From: Artocarpus heterophyllus
Lineage: Eukaryota; Streptophyta; Magnoliopsida; Rosales; Moraceae
NCBI GenBank assembly: GCA_025403435.1
Contig: CM046348.1
Coordinates: 34,096,052-34,160,051, forward strand
Direction of reading: 5' to 3'
DNA: 64,000 nt
Below the pieces are notes generated by a model, which worked only from the letters and a program-made list of their open reading frames with translations, was not told the origin of the DNA and made no database searches. How positions within the stretch are numbered: position 1 is the first letter of the stretch; each line of letters starts with the position of its first letter. Below, piece after piece: positions 46,801 to 57,900 of this stretch. The position numbers and the translations under genes were made by a program.

Positions 46801-47790
46801 TATGTAGATGACATTCTGCTGATTGGCAATGATGTTGGGGCATTGTCATCGGTCAAATTATGGTTGACCAAGTAGTTTGACATGGAGGACTTAGGAGAGG
46901 CTAATTTTGTTCTCGGTATCCAAATCTTTCGGGATAGGAAGAACAAAATGATAGCTTTGTCCCAGGTCGGCTACATAGATAAAATTCTTAGGAGGTTTGC
47001 AATGCAGGATTCCAATAAAGGTGGACAACCATCTAGGTCTAGAATTACTCTTTCTAAGAAAGACTCTCCAAAGTCTTATGAAGAAAGAGAATACATGAAG
47101 AAGGTGCCTTATGCTTCGGCAGTGGGTAGTCTCATGTATGCCATGCTTTGCACACGATCGGATATTAGCTATGCGGTTGGGATTGTAAGTCGATTTCAGA
47201 CGGATCTAGGACCGAACCATTAGGTTGCGGTAAAGCATATTTTCAAGTACCTGAGAAGGACTCGAGGGTATATGCTTGTATATTCGGGTGAGAACTTGAC
47301 TCTTCTAGGATATACTGACTCAGATTTTCAATCCTGTCTGGATTCTAGGAAATCGACTTTGGGTTTTGTGTTTACTCCAGGAGGCGGGGCCATCAGTTGG
47401 AGAAGTGTTAAGCAAGATTGCACTTTGGATTCAACGATGGAGGTCGAGTATGTGGCAGCTAGTGATGCTTCGAAAGAAGCTGTGTGGCTTCGTAAATTCC
47501 TTGAGGATCTTGAGGTAGTTCTTGGTATGAATAAAGTGGTATCACTGTACTGTGATAACAGTGTGGCGGTAGCTAATGCTAAAGAACCAAGATTTCACAA
47601 GAAGAGTAAGCATATTGATCGAAAGTATCATGTGATAAAGGAATTCGTTGAGGGCAGGCATGTCACAGTGTGCAAGATCGCGTCAAAGGACAATTTAGCT
47701 GATCCATTTATGAAGACACTTACTAGGAGAGTCTTCAAGAGGCATGTGGAAGCTATGGGGATGCGAGATTTGTCATATTTACTCACTTAG
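43838..47790 (+). pseudogene. Ty1-copia gag-pol polyprotein, decayed
   Basis: This would encode capsid, protease, integrase and reverse transcriptase/RNase H. Gag starts MSKNALSLILDKN at 43838. The zinc knuckle CFFCGKVGHIKKHC (CX2CX4HX4C) is at 44594-44635. The protease motif WVIDSGATNH has its DSG at 44723-44731. Integrase shows VHSDVC, FVTFIDDYSRYGYVY, LRSDRGGEY and [14 protein letters not shown] (about 45150-45850). RT runs from [15 protein letters not shown] (about 46390) to LLYVDDILLIGND (YVDD codons at 46801-46812). RNase H contains GYTDSDFQSC, STMEVEYVAASDA and LYCDNSVAVANA. Twelve in-frame stops and at least three frameshifts (near 45195, 46180 and 46340) silence it. Nine of the stops are explained by single C-to-T or G-to-A changes in Gln or Trp codons. 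Confidence 0.93.
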
Positions 47791-47794
47791 TGCA

Positions 47795-47804
47795 AGTGGG
47801 AGAT
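47795..47804 (+). other. Polypurine tract of the copia element
   Basis: AGTGGGAGAT lies immediately before the 3' LTR start, the usual form for plant copia elements. Confidence 0.85.
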
Positions 47805-49892
47805 TGTTAGACATGTATGCTTTAAGGAGTAAAAATGTAATAAGTTTTTGGAGACATTTTTATCAATAAAGAATTTATTCATTATTTATATATCAAATCT
47901 TGTCCTCTTTACTTTCATATTTGTTGAATGTATGTTAAGCAAACAATAGTCTGAGACTGTCAGTCTAAACCTTAAGAATTGGGCATATGATGGATGGATT
48001 ATGCGGAAGACACGATTCTTAAGGTGATGGTCTAAATCATATGATCCGCAATCGAGGGAATAAAGCTGAGCGCTTTATTCATGCAAAGATGGTTATGTTG
48101 TCTATATCCTTTTTGGGAGATGGTTTGTCTTGACCATCGGAGGTGGACTCCGTGAATAGAAATATTGGCACGTTATCATAAGTGATGATGTGTTGGATCG
48201 GGACTTAAAGTGAATTGATTTGGATTAATAATTCTGTCTATGTAAATCAATTCACTTTAAATAATCATGTGTGTTGTATCTTAATCTTGAGATGAATAGT
48301 GGGCCTGTTGTCTTGACTTGTGTCTTTTGATGTACCAAAGAGTGACACCCACATCTTAATACTGATATGCATGCCGGTACGTTGGAGGCATGACTTTTGA
48401 TGGCATAGACTTATTATTCATAGATATGGAATCCATAGCTCCTCTTTAGGAGTAATGATATCCTCTTATATGCATTATCCTGTAATTGGAAAACTAGAGC
48501 GCTCAACCATTTGGATACATAGGTGTAACCAAATGGTATACTGTCTTTGGATGGTAAGTTTTCTAATGGTGAGATAATGGAACGTAAGATAAAAATAATT
48601 GGGAAGGTAAGACAGAACTTGTCCTTAAGCCGATTATGGATTATCATATGGGGATACGATACAATATGATATGTCATGGAGACTTAGCTATACGAGCTTC
48701 GTAATTCTATGTAGTTCGAGAGTGTAGCTTCAAGCTTTTAGTGGAGTAGCGTTGGAGTTGATAATTATGAAATGTATATATGGGATATTAGGTTTCATAA
48801 TTATCAGGAGCTTGAACTATATAGGTTCATTTGGTCCCATTTGCTAGCTCACAACATCCTGTAACAAACGGTGTGCTTTTTTAATAATTGGTGACTTGTG
48901 TCGGATTTATCAGATTGGTTAAAATTTGGAAGAATTAAATAATTCATGTCTGTTTATCGGTTGAATTAATTTTGTAAGAAATTAATTCAAGATAAACTTG
49001 TTGAATTATTGGGATCATATAATTCTTGTCTGTTTATCGGTCGATTTAATTTTGGATAAATTAGATCAAGATAAACTTGTAGAATTATTGAGAATTGATT
49101 TATCTTCTTAGAGATTATCTAGATAAAGTTGTTTTGATCAGATAACTTCTCTATTGAGTTATTTAAATTAAAACTGAGACTTTATCCTATAGAATCTCGG
49201 GTGGAAAATAAAAGATTCGCGAGATTTTTTATTCGACAGTTCGGCCTGTCGATGGACGTGTTCGGCCTGCCGATCAAGTGGTTTGGCTTGCCAATTAGGT
49301 GGTTCGGCCTGCCGATCAGCAAAGGATAAGATCACGTGTATCCACGTGGATCTTATCAGATATTGATCCTAATTTGATTCTAATCCATTAGTTGAAGCCC
49401 ACAATCCTAAAGAGGGCCTCTATAAATAGAGGTTAAAGGCATCACTTACGATCCAAACTCACTCATCAATACCAAAACTCTGCAGAAATTTCCACCAAAA
49501 TAAAAGTTCTATCCTCAAACAGATCTATGATTTCTCAGTTTGAATTCTTGTTTTTGTAATGAATTCATTAGCTAGTGGAAGAACAGTAGTTATAGTTCTA
49601 TTCAAAGAGTGAACCATTCTAAATCTCGTGTGTGGTATCTTTAATTTTCTAGACTTACTTAAGTTTCATCTTTAGCGTTCACTCTTTGAGCTTATCAATA
49701 TTTCTATCGTTGTGTATGGAGTTTGCTAGGACCTAACAATGGTGGTTTGAGGGCATAATTATCCTAACGATAATTAGATTTTTGTTTTAACCTGCTTAAA
49801 TCTAATTGTAGATCCAACGTCAACAACAGTAGTTTCCATATTAAAAATTTTCTTCTTTTTTGGATTTTATTTGTCTATCATTATATCTAACA
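47805..49892 (+). repeat. 3' LTR of the copia element
   Basis: It starts TGTTAGACATGTATGC and follows the 5' LTR closely, through the uninterrupted empty site (GATAATGGAACGTAAG near 48581), to about 49385. From there it differs from the 5' LTR, although a CTCTATAAATAG box is still present at about 49420. Its end is taken as CTAACA at 49892, giving 2.09 kb, about the length of the joined 5' LTR. What follows there (ATCGGTACTTGAG) weakly resembles a primer site. Confidence 0.8.
49238..49320 (+). repeat. GC-rich motif array 7 (4 units, copia 3' LTR)
   Basis: Counterpart of array 5: GTTCGGCCTGTCGATGG, GTTCGGCCTGCCGATC, GTTTGGCTTGCCAATTAGG and GTTCGGCCTGCCGATCAGC. Unit number and spacing are kept between the two LTRs. 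Confidence 0.92.
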
Positions 49893-50894
49893 ATCGGTAC
49901 TTGAGTTTTTTTTTTTTTTTTACTTTTTAAATATTTCACTTTTTTCCTTTTTCTTTCTTTTTTTAGTGTTTTAATCTTTTTTCCATTCTTTTTGGCTCCC
50001 TTTGTCTACTGCGGCCTTACCCCAAACGTTCTCTTTTTTCTTTTTTCTTTTTTCCATTGGGTTGCTCTTTCATTTTCTTTCCATCTCAACTTTATCAATC
50101 CCTCTCATACTTTCTCATTGAAATAATCTCTTTAATTGTGATAAATTATGGTTTATGTGATTAAAGAGAATCCAACACAATAATGCCATATAAGGGTTTT
50201 AAAAAAACATAAAATAATAAAAAGAAAAACAGTTTTAAAAATAATAAGCAAAAACAGTTTTAAATAGTTCTTTTTTTGCTTTATTTATTTATTTATTTAT
50301 TTTTACAAAAAGAAAAACTCTGATGATTATTTTGCCGCCTTTTGTTATACACTCTACAATATAATAGAAGTAAATAAATTATAATTTTAAATGGGGATAC
50401 CTTGATGTAAAAACAATTTTAAAAGGGTTTAGTCTATTGATGTAGTCTATATATCAATGTTGTATTTAATTTTAACTACTTTTTTTGATCAAAGATGAAT
50501 TAAAGAAAAGTACATTGTATGACAAGCTTGGTAGAAACAACACGTGCCATAATTTTTTGTTATTATATTTTCCCTATACAACATTTAAGGCTGCATAAAA
50601 TACAATCTCATATAATTAATATTTTCTTAAATAAAGATACCATATTCTCCTAAAATTCAATAAGACAACAACATATGAAATGAATAATAATTTTTAATCC
50701 AAGTAATATTTAGACAGAGCATTAATACAAAAAAAAAATCAAAATATCTAGTTCGTACAACAACGACGAGAATTAGTTTGTTGTATAAGTTAACAGATGC
50801 TAATGGTATAATAGCTTAATGTAACAATATAAAATAATAATTCGATGCATAAAATTGGTTCTGAGTAGTTATTCATACTTGTATAATATAATAG
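49893..50894. other. Non-coding stretch, no gene recognised
   Basis: T-rich with poly-T at about 49906-49921. No gene or element end was recognised. Confidence 0.4.
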
Positions 50895-51055
50895 AATATT
50901 TAACACTTTCGTTGTAACTCATGTTTTAAGTTTAAAAACTGTAATATATGAGAGTTTTATACTATAACAACTTTTTATTTTATACTGTAACTGTTGAGAG
51001 CTTTATTTGTTTACAGTAAAAATGATAAGTTAAAATTGAAGTGTTAAATGGACAC
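50895..51055 (+). repeat. Dispersed small repeat family M, copy 8
   Basis: Cores TGTAATATATGAGAGTTTTA and TGTAACTGTTGAGAGCTTTA. The TAACACTTTCGTTGTAACTC left arm and GTGTTAAATGGACACTGAA right arm form the foldback. Confidence 0.55.
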
Positions 51056-52139
51056 TGAATCGAGCTTATATAACAGTTGACAATTAGTCATAATTTAATC
51101 ATTTACGAATATTAGCTTCTCTCACAATTTTGCAACAACATATCACGGCTTACAACATTAAATTGTGACTTGTACGGCAATTTTTACATGAGAGAATAAG
51201 AGAAATAACATATTTTTAAAAATTTAAGTAAATATTAAGTTTTTAAAAATATTTATAGTAAATATACATTTACAATATAAACAAGAGTAATTTACACCCG
51301 TGACTTCTTAACTCTTTAGTAAGTGGCACTTTGATTCTTTCTTTTATAATTTTGACAAAAACAAATCCTAACGGAAAGAATCACGTACACAGCAAGCAGC
51401 CCATTTTAAAAGCAAAATTACCTAACTGTGCCTATTTCCCATATGAATTTTCTTTTAATTCTAGAATTAAGGATTTCCTCTGAAATCGGTAGTCTCCCAA
51501 GTGAAGATAATTTTCATCGTTTAGTGAGTTTTGATCTTAAAGCTTTTTTTTTCATCTTCTTCATACTAGCAGCCTTCATAGGTTACAGCTTTAGCTTCCT
51601 GCCAACAACATTTTCATATCAGACATATTCACCAGTCTGACGAAAAGACTGTTAATTAAAGAACAAAGATTGTGATATCTATCTTGATAGGGCTGAATTC
51701 CTTTTTTTTTTTTTTTATTTCATTGTTAAAAACCTATTCAAAAAAGTTGCTCCAATTAATTCAGAACCCATACATGATACGTCCCTCTCTTCTTGTTTTT
51801 TTATTTTTTATTTTTTTTAAAAAAAACCTCAATCCCTTGATAAACTTTTTTAGTCAAAAGCCCCCAAAATAGAATTCATTGCAATAGACGACTTTACTTG
51901 TTTGTCTAAATCATTCGCTCCCTTGAATGAAAAACCCATCAATGATCTTTCAGAGACTCTACTAATCTAATTCACGCCATTGATAGCCGTCACCTTCAAC
52001 CACCACGATGACTTTGCCCACTGGTGCACCCAGAATTCAACGCATCTTGCCGTCCTTTCCCGTCAATCCAGGCCCATCGCACTGCAGCCAGACAATTCCC
52101 TCCCCTGCACGAGCTTAGCCCCAAATCATTGCAACCCAC
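51056..52139. other. Non-coding stretch with shared AT-rich repeat at 51190-51290
   Basis: It contains the AAATATTTATAGTAAATA segment also found near 15240. Two T-rich frames at 51428-51872 look like chance. At 51960-52139 a C-rich stretch runs into the solo LTR and continues after it at 54241, so it was the target site. Confidence 0.45.
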
Positions 52140-52144
52140 AACCT

Positions 52145-54235
52145 TGTTGGGTTTGATGCCTTAAAAATTATGACATTATACATATTGATAATAAATAAAT
52201 AAAATACAATTTATAATTATTTTGGTTGCTTATATGTATTATGAATACATTTTTAAACATTAAAAAAATTCTATGATTATTAATGTGACTATAAATTTAG
52301 AATATAAGCGTTATATGTTTAGGGATAAAATTTATAAATAATAATCTAAAAGTCCATAATAATTAATTAAAGTTTAGGATCTTCAATTAAATATTACAAG
52401 TACGGTCTAATCTCATTTAGAATGAAATAGTCATTATATAGACTATTAATGTAGAGACATTGGATTAAAGGTACTTTATATAATGAGATTATATAGAACT
52501 GGACTAGATAAATTATGAATCTCTAATAATCATCCGTTACAAATAAAGTATTCAAATTTATCACTATGATGATGATATATTTAACAGTCTAATCCTAAGT
52601 ATTTATTAGACTCTTGTTTATGACATTATGTTTTTTGACTTACTTTGTAAGATTTGTCTAAGCACAGATAATAGCTTAGCATCTTGAAAACATAATGTAA
52701 TAAATAGTTGGGAATAATATTATATAGATATAGAATCCATTCCTTCTTTATGGAAGTTAGAAAAATAGTTCTCTTGAGTGATAATTCGAGGTTTGAACAG
52801 TAGAGCACTCATTCATAATAAGATTAAGAAGTAACTGTTCATTAGAGAATTATTAAAACTCAAGGATAAAGATATAATAAGAAAGGTAAACGAAATTTGA
52901 ACCTAGGTCTTATTATGAACTATTTATGGAGGACTGACTTATATGTAATGATTATATCAATGGACCACTCGCCAATTTTCTTTGAGTAATTTCACTATAA
53001 TATCAAGAGTTCAGTTTCAGGTTTTTAGTAAAGTAACACTGAAACTAATAAATTTGACACATTAATTAAAGAGTTTAATTAATTGTCAAATTTATTGGAG
53101 CCTGGGTTATAGGTCCATAGGTCCCCAATGTCACCTCTATGACACTATATTAGATTTAATGCATAGAATGAATTATACATATTTAGTTTAGAATTATTGA
53201 ATTCTGAATTAATTATTTCACACTTGAATTATTAATGTGACACAAAAAAATGTTCTCCGTGACATATAATGTAATGTGATAAATGTTATCACATTTAACT
53301 GAGTATTAGTTAATTAATTAATTAATTATATTTAACTAATAAGATTAGTTAAATATGGTTTTTAAATTAATTAATTAATTAATAATATTTGAATAATGAG
53401 ATTATTTGAATATAATTTTAATTTTGTGTGTGACATAGGTGTGGTGGGACCACCTTTTGTCTTTTCCTAAATGGACACACAATTAAATAATTAATTGATT
53501 AATTTAAAAAATCTAATTTTTAAAAAATGTGGTTTATTTTTGAATTTAGATATATATATATATATATATGGTTTTGAATCAAATCTTATATTTATATATA
53601 TAAAAGATTTTATAATATATATATATATATAAAAGAACGTTTCGTAAACGTTCTTTTTACGTTTCACGTAAACGTTTATATATATATATATATATATCAA
53701 ATAAAAGTTAAACGAATATTTTTTTATTTGTTTTTAGAATAACAAAGGGATAAGGAATGTAGAGTATATCTCTTCTCCATATATCTGATATGGTGGTTAT
53801 TTTAAATTTAAATTTAATTAAAAAAAATAATTAATTGCTCAGATATAAGAAGGTAGAGATAACAGTTATCTTTATCGATCATTCTCATTCTCGTAACTTT
53901 CACAGAGAGAAAAACTGAGAGTTCTTCTCTGAAAAAAAAGTCAGCTATCTCATGTATTGAGTATATAACAGATTTAGAAAAGTGTGAGGTTAATTTATTC
54001 TTACAGTTTGACGCCCACTTGTCTTTCCATTGGTGTGGAGGCCTAGCTTGGAAGATCGTGGTATCAAAGAGGAAAGCTAAGATACCCTGATAGTCTTCAA
54101 AAGGTTGGTAAAATTCCTAAAACTTTCTATTATTAATTAAAATTATATAGTTATTCCTGATTAACAAAGTTTTTTAGAAAATTTTTGTTTGCCAACAATC
54201 CATTACTTCCGCTGGTTTAGTATTTTATTCCAACA
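52145..54235 (+). mobile_element. Solo LTR of a Ty1-copia family
   Basis: The ends TGTTGG and CCAACA form a perfect 6-bp inverted repeat. The flanks are AACCT (52140-52144) and AACCC (54236-54240), a 5-bp duplication with one change. The C-rich target sequence is continuous across the site. Internal landmarks (an AATTAATT-rich block, GGTCCATAGGTCCCCAA and late U5-like sequence with ATCGTGGTATCAAAG) support a copia LTR of 2.09 kb. No internal coding region remains. Orientation is inferred from the TGTTGGG...start and resemblance to other copia LTRs here. Confidence 0.82.
53540..53698. repeat. Three (TA)n tracts around two adjacent hairpins
   Basis: TA tracts lie at about 53549-53570, 53613-53630 and 53676-53697. 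Between the last two, AAAAGAACGTTT-CGT-AAACGTTCTTTT (53631-53657) is a perfect 12-bp inverted repeat. The next bases, ACGTTT-CACGT-AAACGT (53658-53676), form a second hairpin with nearly the same sequence. Confidence 0.9.
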
Positions 54236-54240
54236 AACCC

Positions 54241-54661
54241 CAGATCATCACCACCCAATCTCGCCTCAAATTTCCCTCCTCACATGATCCTCTCTCTCTC
54301 CCCCTATATCTTTGATTCTAGGGTCACTTTTTTTTATTTTCTCTTTCTGATTCTTTTAAGTTTGTTCATTTTTATAGCTTTTTGATTTTTTTTTAAAGTC
54401 TCGTTATATGGTTTTTCTATTTCAATTTTTTTAAAATTGAAAATTATTTTTTTAATAAAATACTCTTTTGTATTAGACCATTAGACACACACCTTATTTA
54501 TTCTGTTAAAAATTTGACAGAAAGGACTTAATTCCTAAGGCTAAAAGTTCAAAGGTCATTTTGCTAAAATTAGAAAAAGATATATTGAAGTGCCATTTAC
54601 TAAGAGTTGAAGAAATATCTACACAATTTGTTTACACAACAAACAATGGGTTTAATAGTTA
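54241..54661. other. Non-coding stretch between two retrotransposons
   Basis: Continuation of the C-rich target sequence, then T-rich sequence. No gene seen. Confidence 0.4.
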
Positions 54662-54666
54662 ATTCA

Positions 54667-54995
54667 TGTTATGAATAAATTAGTTTATTAGTGTGGATAT
54701 TTATATTCCCAACACCCTCATGAATTGCATTATCACCACTTTAATGACCATTAATGTTGGTATTTTGTAACCTTCATAACCTCTCAATTACCACTCAATT
54801 AGTATTATTTTGTTGTTGTAACTCTTGACTTTGGACTCTCCTACTTAATGATCCATAGCCTATATATATGGCCATTGAGAGCTTATATTTGTACATAATA
54901 TGAGATGATGAATAATACGATTGTCTATCTCTATTTTTATTGTGTCTTTCTGTTTTATGCTTTGCAATTTAATTCTTTGCATTTGTTTTATAACA
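54667..54995 (+). repeat. 5' LTR of the small copia element
   Basis: TGTTATGAATAAATTAG to TTTTATAACA. It contains a CCTATATATATGG promoter box at about 54860. Confidence 0.88.
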
Positions 54996-57900
54996 CGTTA
55001 TCAACACGAGTCTCTAACCATTTTTATTGTAGGGGTATTTGAAATTCTACAAAATTTGAAGATCATCTTGGATGTTAGTACCTTGTCTTCAAAGTGTATC
55101 AAGTATTCTTCATGTTATCCCAACTATATCTTAAGGATGAACATGTTATACATGCTTCATATGATTATTGTGTCTATTATTCAATACAACTCTATTTACC
55201 ATTATTTGAAGTTCAAAATGCTTAATTGGATTCTACGATTTCATGCTTGAATGTGTGATGCCAATAAAAGGTCTTGAATGTTGGTTATTATCACTCTTTG
55301 GATGACATGTTTTAATTATGTATATTTATTCTTGCATATATTGTTATAGACAATATATATAGAGATTTTGACACATGCTTTTATATTGTATCTATACAAC
55401 TATTGTTTGGCTATACTCTTTAAGCATTCACTTTGAGTAATGAACAATATATATTTTTTCTTACGTTTGAGAGCTTATTTTATATTGCTTCTTTTTATGA
55501 AAAATCTTTTCCTACTACATTATTATTTTTGCATTTTTTGCAAGCCATATTAATTTATAAAATTTTTTTATCATTATTTATTTTGATTCGATGACCATGA
55601 AAATACAATCATCATTTTCTTTTGTTTGATTATTTTAAAGTCAAGAAATTAATGGTATTCTATAATCATAAATGATAATTCATCTATTATAATTGTATAA
55701 TTGTGTTTTGAATGTTATAATTGTATAAATAAACATGCCATGTTATTACTAGTAAATTCCTTTTTTTTAGTACTAGAATCATTATGCCATCATCTTAATA
55801 TCAAATAATATTGTTTGGTTCAAGATATCATTTGTTTTATTAGCACAATGTTTGTCTAATTTGTATTCATCTATAATATATTTTTATGTTTTTTTATGTT
55901 TATATTATTTGCAAGAAGCTAAAAATACTCTCTAGCTAGTATTTGAAACTTACATTGATAGAAATATAAATTGTATTAGCACTTAATTTTTGCGTCAATA
56001 ATTAAGAGCCATTAATTTTAGCTAATTGGCTCTACATATTCCATGAAATGAATATATATTATTGCAATTATGATGAGATAGTAAAACAGGTGATTTATAT
56101 TAGACGTGGACTTTTAGCATTGACAACATAATATGAAATGACCATATATTTTGTCTAATTATTTTTGCATATTCCAAGTGAATGCAAATCTAATAGCTAT
56201 GGGATTTTTAAAATTTCTCAACGTCCCTGTTGTCAAAGAAAGTCATAAAATACGACTAAAAAGTGAAAAAAAAATGTATTGATAAGAGAAATTAAAAAGT
56301 TTGTAATATTGCTCCCATGAATAATAAAATTTAGTCACTTGGCACATGATATAGAAAGGCTTTGGTACGTACTTGTTGTACGTCTAAATGTCAATACCAA
56401 GCCTAAATCAAGGGAGAAATTTTCATCCGTTTGTTATAAGGATATTATTATGACATATGAAAACGCTATAATGATGCCTCCATGAAGGATATACCTATAG
56501 AACATTCAAAATATAAATGTGATCTTATAAAGCCTAAGTGCAGAAAAAGCTAGATAAAAAGTTGAGCTATTGATTCCTCTTTGTTTGATCCAAGTTTATT
56601 TAATCTAGTGCGATGTGATATTATGATACAAAGCATCCTCAAAGTTTAAAAAAGTCACATATAATCACCGAAAGTGAAAATGTGACAAGAAAGGAATTAA
56701 AAGGCTTGTGAGAAAAAATTTATGGAAAGATCACATACATGCAATACATTGAAGTAATAATAGTATTTTACTATTACATAGCCTAGTGAATTGATAAGAA
56801 ATTGATTATGATATTTAATTTGTTAAGTATAAGAATTAAATGTATGTTATTGACGATGTAAATTCCTATAGTATTGTCATTATATTGATAAAAAGAAAAA
56901 AAAAAGTAATCATAGTGGCTATAAAGGATATGAGATATCTAATTATGTTTGGTTTTATGCATAAAGAGACATACATGAGGGTATATGTTATTACTCATAT
57001 AGATATATCATAAACTTATTTCTATTTTCTCTTCCAAGTTGTAATAAGACAACTATGAAAAATTGTTATAACAAATTAAAAATTCGCTAACCCAAAAGGC
57101 ATGTTGGGTATGAATATATGTATTTTGAAAATCCCCATAGGTGATATTGTTTGGAAAAATATTCCCACCATCAGGGAAGGAATTTGTAGTTAGATATTAT
57201 TGATCCTCACATAGATTGAACGATTAAGCATTACAATGTAGTATAAAATTGTTGATTAATATGATAAAGAAATTGACTAAATCACTTCTCCAACTGCTAA
57301 TTTAATAGCTTGAATTGAGGTGTCTAAATGACAATTTGTTATCTTATGAGTTTAAGAAATACTTAAAATATTAAAGACTTGTCTGATCTAAAGTATCACA
57401 TTTATTGAAAGAGAAAGAAATTTATAAATACGTTGGTATTATAAATGGACCATATTCTTAAAGAGGATATACTCGAAAAAGGTTATTGACGTGACAATTT
57501 GATATATTTGTTAAAAATCAAACTTCTTGAAGTCGTTGAGCTTTTGAAGTAGTTCAGGGGGTATACCTAAAATTTAGAAAGAGTAAAGAAAAGAAGAAGA
57601 TCTCGACAAGTCATATCAATATAAAAATAAAGTCAAATTGCAATAAAAGTTATCATCGACAATTATAAAAAGCATGAATTATTAGTATATTGAAAAGAAA
57701 GTGAGGATCTTGAAAAATATTTGAAATCCGTCGAAAGTGGCCTAAAAGTAAAAGACACAAAGTCCATGCAAATTTTATGCTGATACAAGGTATTGTGGAC
57801 CAACAGTCCAAAATATTTTAAATATTAAAGCCAGTAGGGTAGAAATGAATATTCATATGAAATAGTACATATTAAAATGTATCAGGTTATAGAGTAAATT

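Larger units (their letters stand above)
37122..49892 (+). mobile_element. Ty1-copia LTR retrotransposon (decayed, with a nested solo LTR)
   Basis: The whole element reads 5' LTR, primer site, leader, gag-pol, polypurine tract, 3' LTR. Domain order in pol (protease, integrase, reverse transcriptase, RNase H) is that of Ty1-copia. Without the nested insertion it is about 9.7 kb. The flanks do not show a matching 5-bp duplication (TATTC on the left, ATCGG after the presumed right end), and the two LTRs differ beyond the promoter box, so the structure may be a recombinant. The 3' end at 49892 is inferred. An earlier end at 49734 is also possible. Confidence 0.85.

Noticed and set aside
886..49320. 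Clusters of short repeats with 20-25 bp period that could be mistaken for CRISPR arrays
   Set aside because: The units are degenerate, spacers are nearly as short as the repeats, the clusters lie in plant retrotransposon LTRs, and there are no cas genes.
49735..49750. CTAACA followed by ATGGTGG at 49734 as the 3' LTR end with a primer-site-like follow-on
   Set aside because: It gives an LTR about 150 bp shorter than the 5' LTR. The CTAACA at 49892 fits the length better. Neither is proved, so the end is marked as inferred.
54921..55250. 109-codon frame starting inside the small copia 5' LTR
   Set aside because: It crosses the LTR end and primer site and shows no gag-like motif. It is an accident of low stop density.
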